64,000 nt of DNA from Chitinophaga skermanii (lineage in GTDB: Bacteria; Bacteroidota; Bacteroidia; Chitinophagales; Chitinophagaceae), in contig NZ_QLLL01000001.1 in the NCBI RefSeq assembly GCF_003259335.1, forward strand, positions 340,226-404,225, in the 5' to 3' direction. Positions 8,685 through 16,415 of the stretch are shown here, piece after piece. Positions within the stretch are counted from its first letter, which is position 1. Every line of letters starts with the position of its first letter. The notes under the pieces were generated by a model. That model did no database searches, was not told the DNA's origin, and saw only the letters and a program-made list of their open reading frames with translations. The translations under genes and the position numbers were made by a program.

Positions 8685-9046
8685 ACTTACACTACCAGCC
8701 AGCTGGCATGTATTTCCCATGTAATAACTAAGTAATGCCCAAGTAAATGACATGTAGCACCCATGTAATGTCCATGTAATTGATGGCTATATCACTCATT
8801 TTCATGCCTTTGTAAGGGTGTCATTTCCTTGGGGTACACCCGTAATTTTGTCGTGTTTACTTCGAGAGATAGGCAAAATGTTATTGCCTTCATTCTAAGG
8901 CATTAACAACTAAAAGCTTGTTTTTATATAGTTGATAATCAGTGCCTAAATCGGCTACTGACAAGGGGTTTGAGGCAATAGTTAGGCTTAATTTTTGCTC
9001 ATGTAATAGGGAAATATGCTATCGTTCATCCATAAATTTCATCCAA
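8684..9046. other. intergenic region, DinB gene to 9047 gene
   Basis: Besides the 11-bp tandem repeat it holds a perfect TAnnTTTG match (TAATTTTG, 8843-8850), a small hairpin (TGCCTT / AAGGCA, 8885-8902) and one isolated CATGTAAT at 9000-9007. The downstream gene would have a leader of about 190 bases if it is read from 8843. No coding sequence was seen. Confidence 0.5.
8707..8783 (+). repeat. seven-unit 11-bp tandem repeat, consensus CATGTAATnnC
   Basis: Seven consecutive 11-base units begin at 8707, 8718, 8729, 8740, 8751, 8762 and 8773. The first eight bases are CATGTATT, CATGTAAT, TAAGTAAT, CAAGTAAA, CATGTAGC, CATGTAAT and CATGTAAT. The GTA core is invariant and the phase never slips. 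One unit is about one helical turn, the spacing used by PhoB/OmpR-type regulators. The array fills much of the 363-base gap between the DinB gene and the 9047 gene; a TAATTTTG -7 element follows at 8843-8850. Confidence 0.75.
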
Positions 9047-10015
9047 ATGGGCAAACTTGTACACATGCCGTTCAAACAGCTGGAACGGGTATCATTCTAC
9101 CCCACTAAAAATGGGTTCATTACCACCACCCCTTACCGTAAACCCACTAACTGGGACGCGGAGCAATACGAGAAAATACGGTCACATCGCAAAGAGTTCG
9201 GGCGTGCCGCGCAGGTAGCGGCCGATATTCGCTTTGGTTTCAAAGAAACAATGGAATTGTTTCCTGATAGTACCATGTACAGGAGGCTATCAACCGAATT
9301 ATTGAAAGTGATTAAAAGCGATACCACGCATATACGGGGCGAACGCACCGTGGAAGATGGTCGTATTGATATGTTAATGGGCTTCGAGTTTAACAAGGAC
9401 GTTCATTTCAAACGCACCTTCAATACGCCATACCAAGTAGCTATAGATAGAACAAAAGGCACGGCTACTGTAGATATCCCAGCCTTCTCACCCGCCAATC
9501 GCTTGCGAGCACACAAACACGCTACCCATTACAAGCTAATGCTAACGGTACACGCCATCAATTTTGATACAAATGAAATGGACAGTGTAAGTACTACCAC
9601 CACTACTATGGCAATTGCCAAGCAAACTAACGAAGGAATTACACTAACAGCTAAGTTCCAGCAACAGGAACACCGGCATATTTTCGTATCGCTGGGCGTA
9701 ATATTTATTGAAATGTTACAAGGGCGAGCATACGACATCCGTGGTAAGCACTGCAATGCCATGAGCATTATTGCAGTATCGGAAAAGCAAGCGGTTATGC
9801 CATCGGTACAGGAAAAGAAGGAAACACGGGCTGTAATTATACCGGCTGTTCAAATGCTGTTAAGTCAACGAGCAGCTGCCATGCGGGTGAATGAAAAGGG
9901 CGCACTAACGCCACCACCCCCTTGTTGGAACAGAAAAGCAAAAGGAAAGAAACGAACATCCATTATTCCACCGAAGCCGCGGGTTTCAACTTCATCCCAA
10001 CCAGCACGGGAATAA
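9047..10015 (+). CDS. hypothetical protein
   Basis: A protein of 322 residues that I do not recognise with confidence. I use the ATG at 9047; an in-frame GTG at 8942 would add 35 residues unlike the rest. The N-terminal half (YPTKNGFITTTPYRKPTNW...Q...R.EFGRAAQVAADIRFGF) resembles in layout Bacteroidota proteins with an RSKP-like stretch followed by TxxQxxxRxxFxxA, but this is weak. The middle is beta-rich (GTATVDIPAFSPANRL, HYKLMLTVHAINFD). The last 70 residues are basic and proline-rich. Its 3' end overlaps the convergent membrane-protein gene by 53 bases. The upstream 11-bp repeat array is its most likely control region. Confidence 0.6.
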   Translation: MGKLVHMPFKQLERVSFYPTKNGFITTTPYRKPTNWDAEQYEKIRSHRKEFGRAAQVAADIRFGFKETMELFPDSTMYRRLSTELLKVIKSDTTHIRGERTVEDGRIDMLMGFEFNKDVHFKRTFNTPYQVAIDRTKGTATVDIPAFSPANRLRAHKHATHYKLMLTVHAINFDTNEMDSVSTTTTTMAIAKQTNEGITLTAKFQQQEHRHIFVSLGVIFIEMLQGRAYDIRGKHCNAMSIIAVSEKQAVMPSVQEKKETRAVIIPAVQMLLSQRAAAMRVNEKGALTPPPPCWNRKAKGKKRTSIIPPKPRVSTSSQPARE

Positions 10016-10511
10016 AAATAGTGGTTATAATTATACTTAGCATGGTAACCGACGGGTGAATATTATATACCGTTTGGATATTGTGTGCAAATTGGGTAAT
10101 GAATTCAAAAGCAGCCAGTAGTCCAAAGAAAAGTACGACTAACAATACCTTGTTGAAGTAAATACCGTAAATACGGTTGATGAAAAACGTAACAGCGGCC
10201 GAGAGGTATAAGGCGTGGATAACATTCGCGATGATGATGTTCTCTATACTAACCGTCATCATAATCACAATAAAATCAACACAAATAATAAAGGCAGATA
10301 TCGCAAAGATGTAGAGGAAACTGAAGATGCCCCAAATTTCCTTTTGGGCCATTAATACGGAAACTGCAAAAATTAACATGTACACCACTACGTTCACAAT
10401 ACCGTTCATGTTGGGCACCGTGTAATTAACAAATGTCCATATTAACATCAGTACAATGTACACCAAAAGAGAACGACTGAACAACCCGGTTTCGAATGTT
10501 AATTTTTTCAT
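9963..10511 (-). CDS. hypothetical multi-pass membrane protein
   Basis: A 182-residue protein with about five or six transmembrane helices (LLVYIVLMLIWTFVNY, NVVVYMLIFAVSVLM, FLYIFAISAFIICVDFIVIMM, ALYLSAAVTFFI, KVLLVVLFFGLLAAFEFI, TMLSIIITTIFIPVLVG). I chose the ATG at 10511 (MKKLTFETGLF); an upstream start would add twelve residues. No catalytic motif is visible. It lies downstream of, and on the same strand as, the OmpR regulator and kinase genes and may be read with them. Its 3' end overlaps the opposite gene by 53 bases. Confidence 0.7.
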   Translation of the reverse strand: MKKLTFETGLFSRSLLVYIVLMLIWTFVNYTVPNMNGIVNVVVYMLIFAVSVLMAQKEIWGIFSFLYIFAISAFIICVDFIVIMMTVSIENIIIANVIHALYLSAAVTFFINRIYGIYFNKVLLVVLFFGLLAAFEFITQFAHNIQTVYNIHPSVTMLSIIITTIFIPVLVGMKLKPAASVE

Positions 10512-10579
10512 AGGGCGTAAAAATACTATTAAATCCCATGCAAGCACATACCTTTTGTATGCGCCTGCATGAAATACCC

Positions 10580-11275
10580 TTAGCGAACCGAAAACATAAA
10601 CCCAATGCCGTATACATTCCTAATGTTCACCTGCTGATCCTGCCGGAAGTATTTACGGAAGCGGCTAACGAATACATCCAGGCTACGACCTACAATGTAA
10701 TCGTCGGTACCCCATACTTGCGACAGTATCTCTTCCCGTTTCAATACCTTGTTGGCATTGTGGAAAAGATAGAGCAGTAAATCGCTTTCCTTCTGGGTGA
10801 AAATGATTTCCTTGCCGGTAGCATCGGTAAACGTAAGACTATCGGGTTGGTACCGCATTTGCCCGATCTGTAAGAACGAGTCGCGCTTTTTGTGTTGGCT
10901 GGCTTGATTGCGTTTAATGATATTCGACATTCTAAGCACCAATTCTTCCGCATCGAAGGGTTTAACGATATAATCGTCGGCCCCGAGGCGAAGGCCCGCT
11001 AAACGGTCTTCTTTTTCATTCCTAGCGGTAAGGAACAAGAAGGGTAGTTGTGGATAAAGTTGCCTGATATCTTTCGAGAGATCGAAGCCGCTTTTACCGG
11101 GTAAGTTAACATCCAACAATACGATGTGGAAAGGAGTTTCGCTGGCAGCAATGGTGGACGTAACTTTATGAGCGTCCGATACCCAGGAAACGCTAAACTG
11201 CTGGAGCTCTAAATACTGTTTAACTAAATTGCCTAAATCGGCTTCATCTTCTACAAGTAATACGTGGTACGACAT
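10580..11275 (-). CDS. OmpR-family response regulator
   Basis: A 231-residue DNA-binding response regulator. The receiver domain (about residues 3-115) has the acidic pocket VEDEAD, the phospho-acceptor Asp55 in HIVLLDVNLPGKSG, the switch Thr in FLFLTARNE and the Lys in DYIVKPFDAEEL. The winged-helix domain (about 135-230) has LLYLFHNANKVLKREEILSQVWG and the recognition helix near VGRSLDVFVSRFRKYF. It lies 6 bases downstream of its kinase gene in one operon. OmpR/PhoB-type proteins bind tandem 10-11-bp repeats, and such repeats occur before the kinase gene and at 8707-8783. Confidence 0.95.
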   Translation of the reverse strand: MSYHVLLVEDEADLGNLVKQYLELQQFSVSWVSDAHKVTSTIAASETPFHIVLLDVNLPGKSGFDLSKDIRQLYPQLPFLFLTARNEKEDRLAGLRLGADDYIVKPFDAEELVLRMSNIIKRNQASQHKKRDSFLQIGQMRYQPDSLTFTDATGKEIIFTQKESDLLLYLFHNANKVLKREEILSQVWGTDDYIVGRSLDVFVSRFRKYFRQDQQVNIRNVYGIGFMFSVR

Positions 11276-11281
11276 GTTTTG

Positions 11282-12709
11282 CTATGCTTTTATAGGAATC
11301 GTGATGATGAACCTGCTGCCTTTGTCGAGCACACTCTTTACCTCGATCTGCCAGTGGTGGGCGAGTATACACTGCTTCACGAAATATAAGCCTATGCCCA
11401 AGCCCTTTACAGGCGAGCTTTTGTGATCTTGATAACGGTAATATTTATCGAATACATGCTGTATGGTATGCTTGTGCATACCAATACCGTTATCGGTTAC
11501 TGTTAATTGAATGTTGTTCGTGGAAATACCTATGCTGATAGTGACTATTTTATGTTCGCGCTCGTTGTACTTAAACGCGTTATCGATTAAGTTCTGTAAT
11601 AAGGTGGTGAAATGAAAAGGATCGGCTTCAACTAAAATCACCTCCGCTGAAGGTTGAAAAATGATTTGTTGCGATGCTTGTAATTGCAAACGGTAGGTTT
11701 CTATGATCTCTTCCACTGTTGTATGTAAGAACAACTGCTCTTTTTTTACCGGTAATAGCCGCACATTCGTAAACTCCAAAACGCGCGTCACCAAGTGCCG
11801 TAGGCGTTCCGACTGCCTTTCTATAATCTGTGCCATCCGTACCGTTTTAGGAGGACATTCTTCATTGTTGGCATGTTGGATATGTAACGATGCCATAATA
11901 ATGGAAGTAATAGGTGTGTTAAGTTCGTGGGTAACGTTATTAATGAAATCGGATTTCATATTCGATAAACGGATTTGTCGCATCCAGTTTCGGATGGTGA
12001 GAATAAAGATCACGATCAGCGCTAATAATGTCACCACAGTAGAAGTAAACGTTCCGCGCATTTGTTCAAGAATAGCGAAGCGCTTGTTATATGGTTGGGC
12101 ATGTAATTGAAAATTCATCGCGTAGGAATTAGGTGCGGGCCTGCTGATACCTACCCCTGAAATTTTGTTGCTATTGGTGAGTTCGAAATTATCGGGATGG
12201 AAAAGGAGTCCTTTTTCGTGTTGCACAGCTTGGGGTATACCTGGGATTTTCAAGGAGGCGTTGTAAAAAGGCACGTACGATTTGCCATCGAACGTGAGAT
12301 CGATACGGCGAATAAGGAACGAGAAGCGGAGGCTATCGGGTATACCGGCTTCTTGTAGGAGTTCGGCAATAAGGGCATGCCCGGTATTATGTGCGTTGAC
12401 TTCTTCGAATATTATCCGGATGAGTTGGTTAGAAAAGACCCTGTATTGTTGCGGGTTGTGGTAATATAGATGGGATAACTTTTCGAATTGGGGGTGTAGG
12501 ATAGAGTCGACAATGGCATGCGTACCGGGGTACACCACGTCGTTGGCGATGGCCTTGCCATATAATTGGTTGAGCTTATCCTTTTTATCATAGTAGAAGC
12601 GTTCATTGAGCAGTTCGTACGTATTGTACAATAAGAATAACTGCACAGCAATTAACGCGATGAAACAGAAGATAGTAACGCTGATATATATTCTAAATTG
12701 ACGTTGCAT
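11282..12709 (-). CDS. sensor histidine kinase
   Basis: A 475-residue membrane kinase paired with the OmpR regulator. Transmembrane helices at about residues 8-28 and 220-240 enclose a periplasmic sensor domain of some 190 residues with no recognised fold. The H-box NNVTHELNTPITSI gives the phospho-acceptor His261. ATP-binding boxes follow: N-box LIDNAFKYNE, G1 VTDNGIGM, F and G2 HKSSPVKGLGIGLYFVKQ. The start at 12709 gives a normal short cytoplasmic N-terminus. Upstream lie a perfect palindrome and TTACAATT repeats that could be autoregulatory sites. Confidence 0.95.
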   Translation of the reverse strand: MQRQFRIYISVTIFCFIALIAVQLFLLYNTYELLNERFYYDKKDKLNQLYGKAIANDVVYPGTHAIVDSILHPQFEKLSHLYYHNPQQYRVFSNQLIRIIFEEVNAHNTGHALIAELLQEAGIPDSLRFSFLIRRIDLTFDGKSYVPFYNASLKIPGIPQAVQHEKGLLFHPDNFELTNSNKISGVGISRPAPNSYAMNFQLHAQPYNKRFAILEQMRGTFTSTVVTLLALIVIFILTIRNWMRQIRLSNMKSDFINNVTHELNTPITSIIMASLHIQHANNEECPPKTVRMAQIIERQSERLRHLVTRVLEFTNVRLLPVKKEQLFLHTTVEEIIETYRLQLQASQQIIFQPSAEVILVEADPFHFTTLLQNLIDNAFKYNEREHKIVTISIGISTNNIQLTVTDNGIGMHKHTIQHVFDKYYRYQDHKSSPVKGLGIGLYFVKQCILAHHWQIEVKSVLDKGSRFIITIPIKA

Positions 12710-12757
12710 AACAATCGGTTGGCAAATAAGGACGGATGTGTATTCGTGGATTACCCA

Positions 12758-12791
12758 GTTACAATTGTAACTTTACAATTCATTTACAATT
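12758..12791 (-). promoter_or_regulatory. candidate autoregulatory repeats of the kinase/regulator operon
   Basis: A perfect palindrome GTTACAATTGTAAC (12758-12771) is followed by TTACAATT at 12773-12780 and 12784-12791, the last two 11 bases apart. On the transcribed strand the repeated core is TGTAA, as in the array at 8707-8783. The position, 50-80 bases upstream of the kinase start, suits a regulator box. Confidence 0.4.
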
Positions 12792-12888
12792 GCTTTAATA
12801 TTGTTTACGATTTGTTTGATTTTTATTGACAACATTATTCATATTCCTTCTCTATTTTAGCATCGAGATATTTTTTTGATGTAGTGAA

Positions 12889-12903
12889 AAATCGATTTAG
12901 CAA
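12889..12903 (-). promoter_or_regulatory. LacI-type operator copy 1
   Basis: Read on the minus strand it gives TTGCTAAATCGATTT, identical over 15 bases to the site at 13100-13114. The core AAATCGATTT is a perfect palindrome with the central CG step usual for LacI-family operators. Confidence 0.5.
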
Positions 12904-13099
12904 AGGCATAGAAAAAATTGTATTGTATATCAATGATTAGGTCTTGTAATAAGTGATAAACTATTCTAGCGAGTATCCTGTAACCTCGCCACGTTTTCGA
13001 ATACAATCAGTACAATCCTTTCCTACGGCACAAACATTAACTATTAAGATTTCGGTTGACGGTATAAAAATAACAAGTTAATGCTTTTTTAAAAATATG

Positions 13100-13116
13100 T
13101 TGCTAAATCGATTTAG
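13100..13116 (+). promoter_or_regulatory. LacI-type operator copy 2
   Basis: TTGCTAAATCGATTTAG contains a 14-bp perfect palindrome, CTAAATCGATTTAG (13103-13116). It lies just upstream of a TACATTTT -7 candidate at 13130-13137 and 93 bases before the SusC start, so a bound protein would overlap the -33 region. No LacI gene is in the window. Confidence 0.5.
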
Positions 13117-13208
13117 ATAATATAAAGAGTACATTTTACACATTTAATTATTCAACCAAAATAATTCTCCCTCGCAAGGGGAAACAATTACAGTCTAAAC
13201 AAATTTCC

Positions 13209-16200
13209 ATGAGTAAGAAATTATCTCGCGGGCGGAGTATTCCCACTGCCCGTACGGTAGCCTTATGCCTATCCTCGTTGTGCCTAGCAGCAATGGGACA
13301 AGATGTATATGGCGCTGTTCCACGGTACGCAAGCGCGCCCGGGGTTACTGTAACATCTGCCAACCGCCAAGATGTTAAGATCTCCGGTGTTATTAAAGAC
13401 AAGTCGGGTAAGCCAGTGCCCGGTGCCACCATTAAAGTAGTAGGTACCAACCGCGGTACTACCTCCGGCATCGATGGTTCCTTCTCCGTAGAAGCCGATC
13501 CAAAAGGCTCGCTTGAAATCTCCTACATCGGTTTTAAAACACAAATCGTTACTATTAACAACTCTGTACTCCTCGATATTACACTGGAAGCAGAAGAGGG
13601 TAATATGAACGAGGTGGTAGTGGTAGGTTTCGGTCGCCAAAGGAAAATTAGCCTTGTAGGGGCACAATCTACGATCAAAGTAAGCGAGTTAAAGCAACCC
13701 GTAGCGAATTTAACCACCGTATTGGCCGGTAGAATTGCAGGTATCGTAGCAGTACAACGTAGCGGCGAACCTGGTCACGATGACGGCGACTTCTGGGTAC
13801 GTGGTATCTCTTCTTTCACCAACGGTCCTACCCGTCCTTTAGTATTGGTAGATGGTGTGGAAAGAAGCATTGCCAATATTGACGCGCAAGATGTGGAATC
13901 ATTCACCATCTTAAAAGACGCCTCTGCTACGGCTGTATATGGTGTTCGCGGTGCGAATGGTGTAATTATTGTGAAAACGAAAACCGGTAGATCAGGTAAA
14001 CCTCGTATCAACGTAGAATACAACGAGGGCTTAACCCAATTCACCAAAATCCCTAAAATGGCCGATGGTCTTACGTACATGAAGCTCGCCAACGAAGCTT
14101 TAGAAACACGTGGTCATACACCAAAATACTCCCAAGAATACATTAACAATACGGCGAATAACACGGATAAATACCTATACCCGAATGTTGACTGGATGGA
14201 TGCGATCTTCAACAGCTTCGGTAACAACCGCCGTGCAAATATGAACGTAACAGGTGGTGGTAACACGGCTAACTATTACGTGTCGTTAGGTTTCTACGAC
14301 GAGAAAGGGATGTTTAAAACCGACGATCTCGCGAAGTACAACCAAGCGATCAAGTACCGCCGTTACAACTTTACGAGTAACTTGAATGTGAAAGTAACGC
14401 CAAGTACTACGATGGATTTGGGTATCCAAGGGTATATTTCCAATGGTAACTACCCGGGTGGTGCTGTAAACATCGATGGTAACGGTAACATTAACCTCAG
14501 CTCTACTTACATTTTCGAGCAAGCGCTTTGGATTCCGCCGGTTGAGTACCCAATTATGTACCCCAGTAACTTCGTACCAGGTCGTAACCCGAACGGTGAT
14601 CAACGCAACCCGTATGCCGACGTTACACGCCGTGGTTATGCCAACGAATTCAAAAACCAACTATATTCCAACGTACGTCTTACCCAAGATCTTAAGATGC
14701 TCGTGCCAGGTTTAAGCTTCACATCGATGTTCTCTTTCGATGCGTTCAATGCCAACACCTTAGCCCGTACAAAACGTGAAGATACTTACGTACCAGATCC
14801 TGTTACACCGTACAAACCCGATGGTTCTTTGAACCTCGTGCGTACTTTCCAAGGTAATAACTTCTTGGGCTACAATGCCAACAGGAGCGGTAACCGCCGT
14901 TTCTATACCGAGTCTTCTTTGAACTACGATTCTACCTTCGGGAAGCACCACGTAACGGCTTTGATCTTGTATAACCAAACCGATTATTTAAACCCATTTG
15001 CTGGCGATTTCACCCGTAGTATTCCTTACAGAACACGCGGTGTGGCCGGTCGTGCTACCTACTCTTGGAAAGATCGTTATTTCGCGGAAATCAACGCCGG
15101 TTATAACGGTTCTGAAAACTTTGCGCCGAACAAACGTTACGGTTTATTCCCTGCATGGGGTATTGGTTGGGTTGTGTCGAATGAAAACTTCTTCGTGAAC
15201 TTCAAACCAGTGGTGTCCTTACTTAAATTCCGTTTCTCCGATGGTAAAGTAGGTAGCGGTTTACTGGGGTCTGGTGATAATGCTCGTCGTTTCGCCTATG
15301 TTACCTTGTTGAATGACAATGCTACAGGCTACACCTTCGGTTCTGGTCGTACTGGTTTCGCAGGTATTAACGTAAGCGATTACGCAGTAGACGTTACCTG
15401 GTCGACTGCCCGCAAAATGGATTTCGGTGTGGACTTACGCATGTTCAACGACCAGTTAGCGATTACGTTCGATTACTTTAAAGAACACCGTACAGGTATC
15501 TTCATGCAACGTGCAGCGGTACCTAGCTTCGTGGGATTAACGAACAACCCTTGGGGTAACCTAGGTGTTGTGGATAACCAAGGTATCGATGCAAGCATCG
15601 AGTACAATACGAAGATCGGTGAAGTGAATATCGGCTTAATGGGTAACATCACTTACAATAAAGATAAAGTGATTGAGAACGATCAACCGATCCCGAAATA
15701 TCCTTGGATGGATCGTCGTGGTACCAACATCTTATCTCGTTACGGTTACGTAGCTGAAGGTTTATTTACTTCTGATGAAGAAATCGCGAAAAGCCCTAAA
15801 CCAGAAGGTGCAGGCTTGAAACCGGGTGATATTAAGTACAGGGATTTGAATGGTGATGGTAAAATTGATGCCTTCGATCAAACAAGAATTGGTCGTGGCG
15901 ACTTACCGAAGATCGTGTACGGTTTTGGTATTAATCTCTCTTATAAAAACTTCAACTTGGGTACCTTCTTCCAAGGTCAATCTGATGCAGATGTAATGTT
16001 AAGCGGTCGTGGTATTATGCCATTCAATGGTGATGGAGGTGTAAGTAACGTGTACGCGGTTGCTACAGATCGTTGGACACCGGAAAACCCAAGCCAAAAT
16101 GTATTCTATCCACGTTTAGCATTCGGACAGGCCGAGAACTATAACAATACTTTGCCAAGCTCTTGGTGGGTAAAGGATATGAGCTTCTTACGTTTGAAAT

Positions 16201-16397
16201 CGGCGGAATTGGGTTACACTTTACCTAAGCGCTGGACAAAACGTGCCGGTATTGCGTCTAGCAGAATCTACTTGATGGGCTACAATTTGCTTACGTTCAG
16301 CAAATTCAAATTATGGGATGTGGAACTTAGCACGTCTAACGGCGGGGTATATCCAAACATCACTACGTTCTCTGCAGGTATCAACATTCAATTCTAA
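13209..16397 (+). CDS. SusC/RagA TonB-dependent outer-membrane transporter
   Basis: Full-length 1062-residue importer. The N-terminus has a signal region ending near VYGA, a carboxypeptidase-D-like domain (SGVIKDKSGKPVPGATIKVVGT, about residues 55-130), a TonB-box-like NEVVVVGFG, then the plug with the SusC signatures RGISSF, PLVLVDGVERS, DVESFTILKDASATAVYGVRGANGVIIVKTK. The beta-barrel follows to the terminal strand ending in INIQF. It has no STN domain, so unlike the 43495 homologue it should not signal to an anti-sigma factor. SusD follows after 18 bases. Two LacI-type operators upstream suggest sugar-responsive control. Confidence 0.96.
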   Translation: MSKKLSRGRSIPTARTVALCLSSLCLAAMGQDVYGAVPRYASAPGVTVTSANRQDVKISGVIKDKSGKPVPGATIKVVGTNRGTTSGIDGSFSVEADPKGSLEISYIGFKTQIVTINNSVLLDITLEAEEGNMNEVVVVGFGRQRKISLVGAQSTIKVSELKQPVANLTTVLAGRIAGIVAVQRSGEPGHDDGDFWVRGISSFTNGPTRPLVLVDGVERSIANIDAQDVESFTILKDASATAVYGVRGANGVIIVKTKTGRSGKPRINVEYNEGLTQFTKIPKMADGLTYMKLANEALETRGHTPKYSQEYINNTANNTDKYLYPNVDWMDAIFNSFGNNRRANMNVTGGGNTANYYVSLGFYDEKGMFKTDDLAKYNQAIKYRRYNFTSNLNVKVTPSTTMDLGIQGYISNGNYPGGAVNIDGNGNINLSSTYIFEQALWIPPVEYPIMYPSNFVPGRNPNGDQRNPYADVTRRGYANEFKNQLYSNVRLTQDLKMLVPGLSFTSMFSFDAFNANTLARTKREDTYVPDPVTPYKPDGSLNLVRTFQGNNFLGYNANRSGNRRFYTESSLNYDSTFGKHHVTALILYNQTDYLNPFAGDFTRSIPYRTRGVAGRATYSWKDRYFAEINAGYNGSENFAPNKRYGLFPAWGIGWVVSNENFFVNFKPVVSLLKFRFSDGKVGSGLLGSGDNARRFAYVTLLNDNATGYTFGSGRTGFAGINVSDYAVDVTWSTARKMDFGVDLRMFNDQLAITFDYFKEHRTGIFMQRAAVPSFVGLTNNPWGNLGVVDNQGIDASIEYNTKIGEVNIGLMGNITYNKDKVIENDQPIPKYPWMDRRGTNILSRYGYVAEGLFTSDEEIAKSPKPEGAGLKPGDIKYRDLNGDGKIDAFDQTRIGRGDLPKIVYGFGINLSYKNFNLGTFFQGQSDADVMLSGRGIMPFNGDGGVSNVYAVATDRWTPENPSQNVFYPRLAFGQAENYNNTLPSSWWVKDMSFLRLKSAELGYTLPKRWTKRAGIASSRIYLMGYNLLTFSKFKLWDVELSTSNGGVYPNITTFSAGINIQF

Positions 16398-16415
16398 TCC
16401 AAGACTACAACTAAC

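Larger units (their letters stand above)
12710..13208. other. divergent regulatory region, kinase gene and second SusC
   Basis: An AT-rich, 499-base non-coding stretch between the leftward kinase gene and the rightward SusC gene. It carries the TTACAATT repeats near the kinase, two inverted copies of a LacI-type operator, and TACATTTT (13130-13137), one mismatch from TAnnTTTG. No open reading frame of note was seen. Confidence 0.5.

Noticed and set aside
8707..8783. CRISPR array
   Set aside because: The units are contiguous 11-mers with no unique spacers, and there are no cas genes.
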